This document shows positions 24,804 to 34,344 of a stretch of 64,000 nucleotides of DNA, piece by piece. The DNA comes from Chitinophagaceae bacterium UBA4857 (lineage in GTDB: Bacteria; Bacteroidota; Bacteroidia; Chitinophagales; Chitinophagaceae): contig DHEF01000008.1 of NCBI GenBank assembly GCA_002399735.1, positions 21,921 through 85,920 on the forward strand. The letters are read 5' to 3'. Below the pieces are notes generated by a model. The model saw only the letters and a list, made by a program, of their open reading frames with translations, searched no databases and was not told the DNA's origin. A program made the position numbers and the translations under genes. The first letter of the stretch is position 1; each line of letters opens with the position of its first letter.

Positions 24804-27116
24804 ATGAAACAGTTAGTAATTTTCATTTTTGCTGTAATAGGTTATGTAAATTATAGCCATAGTCAAACATTATACAATGGTACATCGTATGGTAATGGGC
24901 TTACAACCGTTTTTAAAACAGTATATTCAGGAAGCAGCTCGATTACCAGCTATGGTATAAAGGAGGATAAAACAGGAGATATTTTATTACCGGTTGAATA
25001 CGATTTTATTACAGCCAGTGGCGCATTTACCCTTTTAAATGTAAAAACCAAAAGCGGACGTTACAAGCTATTCAGTGCTAAAACAAAATCATTCATTACC
25101 CCTGAAGAGTACAACAGTATTGGCGCCTTTTCGGATGGACTTGCCATTGTATCAAAAGACTCAAGTTATAACAACAGGCGTTATGGCGCTATTGACACTA
25201 CAGGTAAAATAGTTATCCCTATTTCATACCCCGTTTTACGCACTTATCAGGAAGGATTAATGGCATTTACACAAAAAAATTTAATGGGATTTATTAATGC
25301 CAACAACCAAGTTATTATTGAGCCTACCTATTATTATGTAAGCAATTTTTCCAATGGTCTTGCCTGTGCAAAAGCACCAAAAGATTCCGTTTATGGTTAC
25401 ATAAACAAAAGCAACAAATGGGCAATTACGCCTCAATTCAAATTTGCCGAAGAATTTAAAGATGGTTACGCCACTGTTAGCCAAAGAACCGGCCCTACCA
25501 ATAAAGCGCAATATGGCACCATTAATACAAAAGGTAAAATAGTAGTACCTGTAATTTATGACAATATAACTGCAAGACGTAGTGGCGGAACTTTTGTATA
25601 TACTTTGGGAAAGGAGTACGGAATTATTGATAGCACCGGAAATATTTTAACTGAAAAAAACAGCAGGTTTATCCCTTCTTATAACGGCGATTTAATTACC
25701 ATAAAATATGACACTTTGAGTGGCATAATAAATAACAGGGGCAAATGGTTGTACAAGCCGGAATATAAAGCTATTGTTTTTAGCATATTATCGGGTGCCG
25801 CCTATTTACAAAAGGGCGATACTTATACCGTAATTAATAAATTGGGAAACACTGTTTTAAAACCTGTAGAAGCCAACAAAATAGAGCTAAGAAAAAACAG
25901 GTTTATGGTAGTTTATAACGATAAAATAACCGTTCACGACAATACAGGCAAGTTATTACAAACTATTAACTATGCCAATATTGATGCACAGTACACTACC
26001 ATGAATATAAAGGAGGACTCTGTGAAAATTTCTTATAAAAAATCAACTTCTATTTACAACTTATCAAATAATACCAACACGCCACTTAACATCACCGACG
26101 CTTATGATTTTACAGAAGAAGGTTATTTTTTGGCAAAAAACAGTCAGTCAAAATATGACTTTTTTGACATTAACGGACAAGCAAAGACCAACAAAAAGTA
26201 CAGTGCGGCAACAAGTTTTAGCAAAGGTTATGCGGTAACACAAACAAAAACCGGCGATACTGCTGTACTCATTGATGCAAACTTTAAAGAGATAAAAAAA
26301 TCTGCTTTTTTAAATGGCTATGCCGGTATTTTTTCCGAAGGCTTGGCCCAAACTATATTAACAAAAGGTGTTAAATATGCTTTTATTGATACAAAAGGTG
26401 ATGAGGTGTTCAGCATTGCAGCTATGGATGTTGGCGATTGTATTGAAGGACGTATATGGATTAAAAAAAACAACACCAGCATTATTTATGTAACCAATGA
26501 AGGTATAGCCATTAATAAAGATACTTACACGGATGTACGACAGTTTAACGAGGGGGTTGCCCCTGTAAAAAAGAATGGAAAGTGGGCTGTTATTAACCGG
26601 GCCGGCGAGTATGTATTAGAACCCAACTACGATAATATGTCTGCTTTTTTGAAAGGCGTTGCCATTGTTCAAGCCGGTAATGACTACTATCTTGTAAACA
26701 AAGAAGGTAAACGCATAGATAATAATAATTACACAAGTGCCGGAGCTCCGGAAAACGGATATGTTCAAGTAAAAAAAGGAGACAAAGCCGGAATTATTGA
26801 TACAAACGGAAATCTAATTATTTCGTTTGATTATGACTTTACTTATATACCTTATGAAGGAGTTGCATGGGTACAAAAAGGCAAAAAAATAGGTGCTGTA
26901 GATTTAAGTAATAAAGTTATTATCCCATTTGAATACGACAATGTTTCTAACTTTAAAGATGGATATGCTCATGTTGTTGTTAATAACAATTACGGTTTAA
27001 TAAACAAACAAGGCAAAGTACTTTTACCCCTGGTTTTTGAAACGCTGGGTGTGCCTTTTAAAAACCGGGTGCTTGCTATAAAAAAATCAGGGTTTGAAAT
27101 GCACAAAATAAAATAG
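24804..27116 (+). CDS. WG-repeat protein, exported
   Basis: 770 residues from the ATG at 24804, where a good signal peptide begins (MKQLVIFIFAVIGYVNYSHSQ). The rest is about 15 degenerate WG/KWG repeats of roughly 45-50 residues with the YGxIDxxGKxVIPxxYD pattern (GAIDTTGKIVIPISYP, GFINANNQVIIEPTYY, WAVINRAGEYVLEPNYD, YGLINKQGKVLLPLVFE). Such repeats form beta structures thought to bind proteins or glycans on the cell surface. No catalytic residues. The stop is one base from the stop of the converging L,D-transpeptidase gene, with no terminator between them. Confidence 0.85.
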   Translation: MKQLVIFIFAVIGYVNYSHSQTLYNGTSYGNGLTTVFKTVYSGSSSITSYGIKEDKTGDILLPVEYDFITASGAFTLLNVKTKSGRYKLFSAKTKSFITPEEYNSIGAFSDGLAIVSKDSSYNNRRYGAIDTTGKIVIPISYPVLRTYQEGLMAFTQKNLMGFINANNQVIIEPTYYYVSNFSNGLACAKAPKDSVYGYINKSNKWAITPQFKFAEEFKDGYATVSQRTGPTNKAQYGTINTKGKIVVPVIYDNITARRSGGTFVYTLGKEYGIIDSTGNILTEKNSRFIPSYNGDLITIKYDTLSGIINNRGKWLYKPEYKAIVFSILSGAAYLQKGDTYTVINKLGNTVLKPVEANKIELRKNRFMVVYNDKITVHDNTGKLLQTINYANIDAQYTTMNIKEDSVKISYKKSTSIYNLSNNTNTPLNITDAYDFTEEGYFLAKNSQSKYDFFDINGQAKTNKKYSAATSFSKGYAVTQTKTGDTAVLIDANFKEIKKSAFLNGYAGIFSEGLAQTILTKGVKYAFIDTKGDEVFSIAAMDVGDCIEGRIWIKKNNTSIIYVTNEGIAINKDTYTDVRQFNEGVAPVKKNGKWAVINRAGEYVLEPNYDNMSAFLKGVAIVQAGNDYYLVNKEGKRIDNNNYTSAGAPENGYVQVKKGDKAGIIDTNGNLIISFDYDFTYIPYEGVAWVQKGKKIGAVDLSNKVIIPFEYDNVSNFKDGYAHVVVNNNYGLINKQGKVLLPLVFETLGVPFKNRVLAIKKSGFEMHKIK

Positions 27117-27117
27117 C

Positions 27118-27693
27118 TTACTTACGAATAGTAACTTTGGTGCCTACTTTGGTGTAATTGTACAATTCGGTTACCTCCGCGTTTTTCATGGATATACAAC
27201 CTAAAGTCCAGTTTTTGTATTTATCTATCACAAAATCTTCTTTAGGCCACACACCATGAATACCAATACTACCGCCTATTTTGGCATTGGCCGGTATTTG
27301 CCCACTGGCTTTACGTTGTTTAAATTTTTCATAACTGTCAGCTGTAGGGTAATCAATTGCTAAAAACTTGCACCATTTTTCATGTACACGTTTAGCGTTA
27401 ATGGTAAAAGTGCCTTCAGGTGTATTTTTATCACCTTCCATTTTTTTATCGGCCAGAGTATTGTTGCCAAATACTACCGGATAAGTCGCATACCAGCCTT
27501 TTTCATCGTAAACAGAAAGCTCATAATCCGATTTATCAATAACAATACTTACCACACCAACCGGACCGGCCACTGGTGTGGTTGCGTATCGTTTTACAGT
27601 ACGTTCTGCAGCACTATGTTTATGCGTACCCGATGTACTTACAAAAACACTTGTGCCAATAAAAGTAGTAAATAGAAGGGCTAAACTTTTCAT
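27118..27693 (-). CDS. L,D-transpeptidase, YkuD family
   Basis: 191 residues with a signal peptide (to about residue 21). The YkuD catalytic block is complete: GIHGVWPKEDF (His146) and NWTLGCISMKN (Cys166), preceded by TPEGTFTINA. It probably forms 3-3 cross-links in peptidoglycan or attaches proteins to it. It is short, with only the catalytic domain, as in the small Bacteroidota forms. A strong terminator (27804-27840) separates it from the upstream OMP gene, so it should have its own promoter. Confidence 0.9.
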   Translation of the reverse strand: MKSLALLFTTFIGTSVFVSTSGTHKHSAAERTVKRYATTPVAGPVGVVSIVIDKSDYELSVYDEKGWYATYPVVFGNNTLADKKMEGDKNTPEGTFTINAKRVHEKWCKFLAIDYPTADSYEKFKQRKASGQIPANAKIGGSIGIHGVWPKEDFVIDKYKNWTLGCISMKNAEVTELYNYTKVGTKVTIRK

Positions 27694-27803
27694 GTTGTAA
27701 TCAATCAGCGTTTACAGTAACGCCATTTACAATATGCATATTATCCGTTAATATTTTTTTAACGATGCATTTACAAGATATTGTTTCATATCATCTCCCG
27801 CAA

Positions 27804-27840
27804 CGAAAAATCCCGCCGGATTTTCCGGCGGGATTTTTCG
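27804..27840. terminator. Strong terminator after the sigma/OMP operon
   Basis: 16-bp perfect stem around ATCCCGCCGGA with A and T runs on both sides. Confidence 0.95.
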
Positions 27841-27872
27841 CAGATTTCAGTATTTATTCCTGTTTACTAATC

Positions 27873-28712
27873 TTAGTAACTAAATCTTACACCTACTGTG
27901 TATGGTGTCATATCCAGGCCTTTGTTATACATACTTTTAAAGGCGTACGAACCATAAAATTTAATAAAGCCTAATGACAATTCGCCTACATACGCTAACT
28001 TCCAACGGTTTAAGTCAAAATCATCTTTTACTTTTTGTTTACCACTTTCCGATGTTTTAGTTACGTGGCGTGAGTTGTACAAAACACTGGCACTAACACC
28101 TGCACTAAAGCCAAACTCACGTTCATTGTGTGGCGTAAAGTTAAAGTTTAACATTAATGGCACTGTAATATAGTCGGCCGACAATCTGCTTTTTTTAAAG
28201 TTCCTTGTTTCATCTAATTCTACAACCGGGCTACCTGTATTGGCACCTGTTATTTTATTATAAACAATAGGTGATTTAAAGCGGTAGTTATTCAACTCGA
28301 TACCAGCTGCATACTTTAAGTTTACATAGTGTTTAACTAAGTTTACTTTTTGCATGGCTAACCAAACGTTTACATTAATGGAGTTACCAAATTTTGTTTT
28401 AAACCAATCTTCGTTGCTGCCTGGTGCATAAGCGTTGGCAGGTGTTCCTACACCATATTGGGTATTGTCAATAAAGTTTGAGAAACCAAGATCCAGTACA
28501 AACCAATTAGTAGTCAAATTTTTGGGCTTGTTCATTTTTTTACGTAACAGTTTCGACTCTGCATCGTTACCGCGAATGATTACCATGCCGCCAACAATTA
28601 ATGTATCATTTGAGCCGCCCAATGGTAAATCTTTTTTAGGTAAGGTATCGTTTTGGGCATAAGCGCTTAGTAATGTGCATACAGTTGCACATAGTAGTAA
28701 TATTTTTTTCAT
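27873..28712 (-). CDS. Outer-membrane beta-barrel protein
   Basis: 279 residues; signal peptide (CTLLSAYAQ, about residue 20), then alternating amphipathic beta-strands ending in an aromatic C-terminus (YTVGVRFSY), the sign of an outer-membrane barrel assembled by BAM. It is the third gene of a sigma, anti-sigma, barrel operon; the 27-nt spacing to the anti-sigma gene and the shared terminator support co-transcription. No enzyme motif; it may sense or respond to envelope stress. It resembles PorT-like barrels in size, but I would not name it. Confidence 0.75.
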   Translation of the reverse strand: MKKILLLCATVCTLLSAYAQNDTLPKKDLPLGGSNDTLIVGGMVIIRGNDAESKLLRKKMNKPKNLTTNWFVLDLGFSNFIDNTQYGVGTPANAYAPGSNEDWFKTKFGNSINVNVWLAMQKVNLVKHYVNLKYAAGIELNNYRFKSPIVYNKITGANTGSPVVELDETRNFKKSRLSADYITVPLMLNFNFTPHNEREFGFSAGVSASVLYNSRHVTKTSESGKQKVKDDFDLNRWKLAYVGELSLGFIKFYGSYAFKSMYNKGLDMTPYTVGVRFSY

Positions 28713-28739
28713 CGTTAAGTTGTTTGAAATTTTTATGGA

Positions 28740-29879
28740 TTACATTTTGAAAGCAAAACCGGCCACCAACAACTGATCGTCACCATTTGTCATGTCAATA
28801 CTGGTTTGCTTTTGAAAATTGCGGGTTACTTTGCGGAAAAACCCACGAAGCTTATTCTTCTTATTATCTGGTTCTTCTACTTCTATTACCTCATCAAACG
28901 AAAATTGATTATTAGATGCAAATGACGCTTGATTATTATTTTTTACCTGTGGTACAATCATATTATTTGTACCGGTATTATTGTTTAAAGGTTTTACATC
29001 CGGCGTATTATTAGCTAAGCCGCCATCATTTGCCGGGGTAAAATCAATATTGTGGGCACGTGTAGGTAAATTATTAGTTCCTTTATTATTTTCACCACTA
29101 CCAGCTACAGCTGTTTGTACACCATTATCAACTGTTTTATTTGTCGGTTTAATGGTTTGCGTAGTGCTACTGTTTGTATAATGTACTGAATTAGTATTAT
29201 TAATAGCCGTTTCTCCAACCTGAGCTAAAGTTTGTTCTTCAACCGGTGTTTCATTCACTGTCCCGGTAGTTACAGGACTAATAGTTTGTGGCGTAACAAC
29301 AGGTAGTTCTATAGTTGTTCCTGCTAATCCGTTATTATCTATCTCTTTTGGATTGTTTAACCATTTAAAACCACCCACTCCCAAGGTTAATAAAAGTGCT
29401 GCTGCCACACCCATACGCAACCAGTACATAGGTACAATGCGGCGTTTTGTTTCTTCTTCTTTATATAACAATGCTTTGTCAGGAAAAACCTCTGCCGCCT
29501 GTGCCTTTAATTTTGTTTTAGCAAATAAGGCCAGTTGTTGCTGCAATTCGGGGCTAACCGCCAGTTTATGTTCAAATGCTTTTTTATCGGTTTCAGTTAA
29601 CTCGGCATCTATGTACATTATTATTTCACTATCCTGGGCCGACACTTCATTTTCTGATGTTTGCTGTAATAATTTACCTGCAAATAATAAGTCTTTGTCC
29701 GGAAACACTACGGTTTCATCTACACTAAGCTTGGTGCCGGATAACATATCCAACTCGGCCTGCAGGTCCGTATTTTGTTGAAGAAACTGCTTTAACTCCT
29801 GCTGTTGAGCAGTATTAAGCTCATTATCCAGATAAAGGATAAAGTATTCTTCGTAATTATTTCGGGTTATATTGTTCAT
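28740..29879 (-). CDS. Anti-sigma factor-like membrane protein with duplicated N-terminal module
   Basis: 379 residues. Residues 7-70 and 83-140 repeat the same pattern: a FILYLDNELN or IIMYIDAELT helix, a long Gln/Leu-rich helix, then VFPDKDLLF or VFPDKALLY. Each copy resembles the cytoplasmic anti-sigma motif of Bacteroidota. One membrane helix (about 152-172) follows, then an Asn/Thr-rich periplasmic region of about 150 residues and a C-terminal domain of about 60. It is directly downstream of an ECF sigma gene, so it should hold that sigma factor at the membrane. The duplicated module is odd. Confidence 0.75.
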   Translation of the reverse strand: MNNITRNNYEEYFILYLDNELNTAQQQELKQFLQQNTDLQAELDMLSGTKLSVDETVVFPDKDLLFAGKLLQQTSENEVSAQDSEIIMYIDAELTETDKKAFEHKLAVSPELQQQLALFAKTKLKAQAAEVFPDKALLYKEEETKRRIVPMYWLRMGVAAALLLTLGVGGFKWLNNPKEIDNNGLAGTTIELPVVTPQTISPVTTGTVNETPVEEQTLAQVGETAINNTNSVHYTNSSTTQTIKPTNKTVDNGVQTAVAGSGENNKGTNNLPTRAHNIDFTPANDGGLANNTPDVKPLNNNTGTNNMIVPQVKNNNQASFASNNQFSFDEVIEVEEPDNKKNKLRGFFRKVTRNFQKQTSIDMTNGDDQLLVAGFAFKM

Positions 29880-29916
29880 GAGGCGTTTAACTTAATTGTG
29901 TTTTGTTTGGGTTTAG

Positions 29917-30402
29917 CTATATCAGGTTTTCCACTTTTACCAAGTATTCTTTCATTTGTACCCTTGCTCTGTGCAGGTAAACCTTTACCTGGCTGTCACT
30001 TAATCCGGTAATTTTTCCAATCTCTTCGTAACTATATCCTTCGTAGTCTTTTAATAATATTAAAGACCTTTGTGTTTCGCTTAATTTGCTCAGCGCCTGC
30101 TCCAGTACTTTTTTAAGGTTGTTTTGTGTGCCTTGTTGTACCAGTGCATTTTCTTTAAACTCTTCTTGTAATGATACTCTTTTCACTTTTCTTATATGGT
30201 CAATCATTTGGTGATAGGCCACGGTAAATAAATACGATTTGCTTTTGGCTGCATCTATTTCCTCTCTGTGTATCCATAATTTTTCAAATGCCGTTTGTAC
30301 CACATCTTTTGCATCCTCTTCATGGCGCAGGTTTTTTAATATAAACCTGTACACGTTGTCGGCATACTGTGTTACACATTCATTATAATCTCTCTCTGTC
30401 AT
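29917..30402 (-). CDS. ECF RNA polymerase sigma factor
   Basis: 161 residues. Region 2 (YADNVYRFILKNLRHEEDAKDVVQTAFEKLW, residues about 12-43) and region 4 (LSKLSETQRSLILLKDYEGYSYEEIGKITGLSDSQVKVYLHRARVQMKEYL) are both clear. First gene of an operon with an anti-sigma protein and an outer-membrane barrel. A TAAATTTG -7 box at 30423-30430 lies 20 nt upstream, so at least basal expression uses the primary sigma factor. Confidence 0.93.
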   Translation of the reverse strand: MTERDYNECVTQYADNVYRFILKNLRHEEDAKDVVQTAFEKLWIHREEIDAAKSKSYLFTVAYHQMIDHIRKVKRVSLQEEFKENALVQQGTQNNLKKVLEQALSKLSETQRSLILLKDYEGYSYEEIGKITGLSDSQVKVYLHRARVQMKEYLVKVENLI

Positions 30403-30422
30403 AAGCTGTTGCTAAACTCCGG

Positions 30423-30430
30423 CAAATTTA
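30423..30430 (-). promoter_or_regulatory. -7 box of the sigma operon
   Basis: TAAATTTG (TAnnTTTG) 20 nt upstream of the sigma ATG. Confidence 0.5.
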
Positions 30431-30589
30431 CCGATCAATTGTTATTTATAAAAGTATTACGTACAACGAAAAGTTTTTGTTACAGTTTACTGAACAAATA
30501 TTTATTTTTTATGGCACTTTAAAAGTATTTAATACATAAATAATTGATAATCAATAATAATTAATTTATTGATTCAGCTGCGGAATAAA

Positions 30590-30912
30590 TGGTATCGCCC
30601 CTTGCAATCAGGTGATTGTTCGCAATCCGTTTTTTCATAGAAAGAACGGATGAGAGCCTCCGTTTATCGTTCGGTTCTTTGGGCATCATCGTGTTGAGGC
30701 TTACGAGACTTATTATTTCTTAGGATTCCTCGTCATCTAAAATACAGGAGAGGTTTGCCTGATAGAAATAGTTTTTAATAAATGCTGGAGATGCCTCCTT
30801 AGTCGGCATGATGAACTCCGAGTAAGTAGGAGTTACTGCAAATGCTCAATAGAATTACCGAACGATGCAGGGAGTGACAAACAGGCGATGATAGTAGCAA
30901 TGCCGCTGACCC
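30590..30912. repeat. Repeat-rich gap between the sigma operon and gldJ
   Basis: A 560-nt gap with no believable gene. It contains a GGTTCTTTGGGCATCATCGTG block (shared with 37.7 kb), an ACAGGAG...GATGCCTCC region, and at 30844-30905 the family A short form (GCTCAATAGAATTACCGAAC then CGATGATAGTAGC). Confidence 0.55.
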
Positions 30913-30920
30913 CAAAAAAT

Positions 30921-30950
30921 AAAAAAGCCCCTCTTTTGAAGGGGCTTTGT
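30921..30950 (-). terminator. Terminator of gldJ
   Basis: AAAGCCCC/GGGGCTTT stem with a CTCTTTTGAA-type loop and T run on the minus strand. Confidence 0.9.
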
Positions 30951-30965
30951 ATAAAACGTATTTAA

Positions 30966-32516
30966 TTATCTTTTTGAACGTTTGGTTGGAAACTGGTTAC
31001 CGGTTTTACGAACATTTTTACCGTTGGCAGCACCGCCCATGCTGTTCATCGCACAACGGAAACCAAGAGTGCTTAATGCCTGATCCTCTTCCAGGAAGCG
31101 GCGTGTACCCGGAGAAAGCCAGTACGCACGGTCGTTCCAGCTACCACCTTTGTATACACGAGAATGATCGCTTACCAAAGTAGTGGTACCATAACCATAA
31201 GATGCCTGAGAAGCAGTATCACCATCCAGGTAGTTGATTACATTACCACGTTGGTAGTTACGGCGGTTTTTGCTTTCTTCGTCAGTTACATCACGCATTA
31301 CTACACGTCCGGTGGTATCATTTACCTGCGCTTCACCTGTACTAGGATCTTTTACAATAGTCTGGAATTTATTACCACGGGTTGGTGCTGGCATATCGTC
31401 AAAGTCAAGTGTTGACATTGGACGGAATACATCATGTACCCACTCGTTTACGTTACCGGCCATATTATATAAACCAAAAGCGTTAGGATAAAAACTTTTT
31501 ACATCGGCAGTATAAAAGGCGTTGTCATTTAAACCACCGGCTACACCGGCGTTGTCACCAGAGCCACGTTTAAAGTTAGCCAAAAACTGGCCTTGCCAAC
31601 TACCATGACGTTGCTCTCTTAAACTGCTAGGATTGCTTGCATTTTGTGCCCAAGGATAAACCTGTTTGTTTTGAATTAACTCTTCACCACGTTTTTTCTT
31701 GGTACTAACACGAGGGTTTTGGTCTATTAAACCATACGCTGCATATTCCCATTCAGCTTCAAAAGGCAGACGGTAGTCGGGTAACATTAAACCATCTTCC
31801 ATGGTTACAGTGGTACGAGGCTGGCCCTGAGGCGTTTTTAAAGGATTCTTTTTAGAAGTAGCCCCTTTGCCTGGAGGTGGTTGGTAACCTACACCCAATA
31901 AATAAGACTTAGTGGTAAAGTTATCGGCACCTTGTTGGCCGTTTAATGACTGTTTGTTAATAAACCCTTTTTGTAGTAAAATACCTTCGTTTACACGATC
32001 ACCGCGCCACAAACAAAAGTCGTTTGCCTGTTTCCAGCTTACACCCACTACCGGGTAGTAGTTAAAGCCCGGATGACGCAGGTAGTACTCTACCATCGGC
32101 TCATTATAACTCAACTCGCTTCTCCAAGATAAAGTATCAGGTAAAGCACCTTCTACAATAGGCAGGTTTTGCGGGTCAGTTGGATCAAATACTTTATTTA
32201 ACCAATATAGGTATTCGCGGTAGTGAATGTTGGCCACTTCAGTACGGTCAATATAAAAAGAAGGAACAGAAACACGACGCGGAATATTATTCCAGTCGCC
32301 CATTACATCTTCTTCTGTCTGACCCATAGTAAAGGTACCGCCTTCAACAAATACCAAACCGGGACCGGTTTTCTGGTCGGTAGCTTTGGCTACCTGAAAG
32401 CCACCCATGTTTTTGTCGTTGTAATTCCAGCCGGTTACGCTGGATTTGCCGCTCTTGTTCTTGTTACAAGAAATGGCCAGCACACTTAAGGATAAAAGGA
32501 TTGCTAAGTTTTTCAT
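30966..32516 (-). CDS. gldJ: Gliding motility / type IX secretion lipoprotein GldJ
   Basis: 516 residues from the ATG at 32516. Lipoprotein signal with lipobox LAIS-C (Cys17). The bulk is one SUMF1/FGE-type sulfatase-modifying-factor fold: GPGLVFVEGGTFTMGQTEED at the start and GSWNDRAYWLSPGTRRF with LGFRCAMNS at the end; it lacks any sign of catalysis. GldJ and GldK share this fold. The GPGLVFVEGGTFTMG and DWNN blocks, the absence of gldLMN next to it and the divergent porV gene (in Flavobacterium, gldJ-porU-porV cluster) point to GldJ. It stabilises GldK and the type IX machine. Confidence 0.85.
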   Translation of the reverse strand: MKNLAILLSLSVLAISCNKNKSGKSSVTGWNYNDKNMGGFQVAKATDQKTGPGLVFVEGGTFTMGQTEEDVMGDWNNIPRRVSVPSFYIDRTEVANIHYREYLYWLNKVFDPTDPQNLPIVEGALPDTLSWRSELSYNEPMVEYYLRHPGFNYYPVVGVSWKQANDFCLWRGDRVNEGILLQKGFINKQSLNGQQGADNFTTKSYLLGVGYQPPPGKGATSKKNPLKTPQGQPRTTVTMEDGLMLPDYRLPFEAEWEYAAYGLIDQNPRVSTKKKRGEELIQNKQVYPWAQNASNPSSLREQRHGSWQGQFLANFKRGSGDNAGVAGGLNDNAFYTADVKSFYPNAFGLYNMAGNVNEWVHDVFRPMSTLDFDDMPAPTRGNKFQTIVKDPSTGEAQVNDTTGRVVMRDVTDEESKNRRNYQRGNVINYLDGDTASQASYGYGTTTLVSDHSRVYKGGSWNDRAYWLSPGTRRFLEEDQALSTLGFRCAMNSMGGAANGKNVRKTGNQFPTKRSKR

Positions 32517-32534
32517 GTTCATAATGTATTGCAT

Positions 32535-32915
32535 AAGCCTACGAATTGGATAAAATTAACGCTTAGTTAAACATAATTATTGCGTTAGCCGTTAAAATTT
32601 AATTCAGACGGCCTGCGAATATATATACTTTGCGAGATAGTACTAAGCGGAAAATTACTTTTTTTGTGATGTTTTTTTACGAATAACCTATCCCTAACGC
32701 ATTAACCTGCAAACATTTGAATATTGTTATAATAATTATCAATTTCTTACACTACACAAACAATAAACATAATAATTAAACGTTCCTTAGGGCAATAAAA
32801 AGTATCTTACTTATAGGCTGTTTTTTATGCAACAAAAACAATTGCAATTATTTATACAGGTTTTTGCGGCTAATTAAATCCCAATAATTTAAGTAACACC
32901 TTTTTATATATAATT
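32535..32915. other. Divergent gldJ-porV control region
   Basis: A 400-nt AT-rich gap with no ORF and no repeat I can place. It must hold both promoters; only the porV -7 box is recognisable. Confidence 0.5.
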
Positions 32916-32923
32916 TATATTTG
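32916..32923 (+). promoter_or_regulatory. -7 box of porV
   Basis: TATATTTG (TAnnTTTG) 25 nt upstream of the porV ATG. Confidence 0.55.
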
Positions 32924-32948
32924 CCTCCTACATATTAAAAATTAGCTA

Positions 32949-34097
32949 ATGAGATCAAGATCCTTAAAACTAACTGCTGCGCTTTTTTTTGCCTCTGCCT
33001 TAACGGCAACTACGTATGCCCAAAATAGAATTAACGTAGTAACAACCGCTGTTCCTTTTTTACGTGTAGCCCCCGATGCCCGCTCTAGCGGTATGGGAGA
33101 TATTGGCCTTGCCACTTCTCCGGATGCATCTGCAGGCTTTTGGAACATTGGTAAAGTAGCCTTTAATGAGTCAAAAGGTGGTTTAGTTGCCACTTATTCT
33201 CCATGGTTAAAAGACATTGTAAACGACGTTTTTCTTGCGTCACTTTCCGGCTATTATAAAATTGACGAAAACTCGGCTCTAAACCTGGGCTTCCGTTACT
33301 TTAATTTAGGCGATATTCAGTTTACCGATGACAACTCTAACAGCATTGGTAATGGTCGTCCTCGTGAATTTGGCCTGGACGTAGGTTATTCTCGTCGTCT
33401 TTCTTCAAAATTAGGTTTAGGTATCAGCTTACGTTATATCAACTCCGACCTTGCTGCCGGTGTAGGTTCTGGCGGCTACACTTACAAAGTAGGTAGTGCT
33501 GTTGCCGGTGATATTGGTGTGTTTTACGATAACAAAAACGAAGCCGGTAACGGATTTGCTTTTGGTGCGCAGGTAAGTAACCTGGGTACTAAAATAGCTT
33601 ACACTGATAATGCTGACGCTAAAGATTACATCCCTGCCAACTTAGGTATTGGTGCTACTTATACTAAAAACTTTGATGATAAAAACAAAATCGTTTTTGG
33701 TATTGACGCTAATAAATTATTAGTACCAACACCTCCTGAAAACTTAAGCGATCCTGCTGCTTTAAACGATTACAGAAGCAAAGCTGTAGTAGGTAGCTGG
33801 TTTAGCTCATTTGGTGATGCACCGGGTGGCTTTGGCGAAGAAATGAGAGAGTTTCAACTTTCTGCTGGAGCAGAATACTGGTACAACAACCAGTTTGCTT
33901 TACGTGCCGGTTATTTTTACGAAGACAAAAGCAAAGGTAACCGCCGTTATTTTACTGCCGGTTTAGGTTTAAAATACAACATTTTCGGTATCAATTTCTC
34001 TTATCTTGCCCCAACAGGTAGCGGAGTTACCCGTATTCCACTATCAAACACTATCCGTTTATCGGTAGCGTTCGATTTTGGAAATGCAGGAGAGTAA
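32949..34097 (+). CDS. porV: Type IX secretion outer-membrane protein PorV (LptO)
   Basis: 382 residues. Signal peptide (ALTATTYAQ, about residue 25), then the PorV opening VTTAVPFLRVAPDARSSGMGDIGLATSPDASAGFWN, followed by a FadL-like 14-strand barrel with a C-terminal aromatic-rich strand (TIRLSVAFDFGNAGE). PorV carries cargo proteins from the SprA translocon to the PorU sortase in the attachment complex. It is divergent from gldJ. The usual partner gene porU is not between them. Own promoter (32916) and terminator (34119-34146), so monocistronic. Confidence 0.92.
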   Translation: MRSRSLKLTAALFFASALTATTYAQNRINVVTTAVPFLRVAPDARSSGMGDIGLATSPDASAGFWNIGKVAFNESKGGLVATYSPWLKDIVNDVFLASLSGYYKIDENSALNLGFRYFNLGDIQFTDDNSNSIGNGRPREFGLDVGYSRRLSSKLGLGISLRYINSDLAAGVGSGGYTYKVGSAVAGDIGVFYDNKNEAGNGFAFGAQVSNLGTKIAYTDNADAKDYIPANLGIGATYTKNFDDKNKIVFGIDANKLLVPTPPENLSDPAALNDYRSKAVVGSWFSSFGDAPGGFGEEMREFQLSAGAEYWYNNQFALRAGYFYEDKSKGNRRYFTAGLGLKYNIFGINFSYLAPTGSGVTRIPLSNTIRLSVAFDFGNAGE

Positions 34098-34118
34098 TTT
34101 GTTACAATATTATACAAC

Positions 34119-34146
34119 TAAAGCCCCTGCAAAGGGGCTTTTTTAT
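34119..34146 (+). terminator. Terminator of porV
   Basis: AAGCCCC/GGGGCTT stem with TGCAAA loop, then TTTTT. Confidence 0.9.
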
Positions 34147-34344
34147 TTAGCCGCATATAGAAGCCGTAACCGCAGTGTATATTTGCCTGCAACAACAGCC
34201 CCTTTTAAGGTATTAGGAAAAAGGTTAAGGGTTTAGGCTTGATTCACATAATCACCTTTTACCTTATTGCTTACGCCTTTCACCTTTACGGTTGAAACTT
34301 ATTGTAGTAAGTCAGTTTAATTTAAAAAACTAAAAATAGTAATT

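Noticed and set aside
30966..32516. GldK as the identity of the SUMF1-type lipoprotein
   Set aside because: No gldLMN follow it, porV is next door, and the opening GPGLVFVEGGTFTMG and DWNN blocks fit GldJ better.
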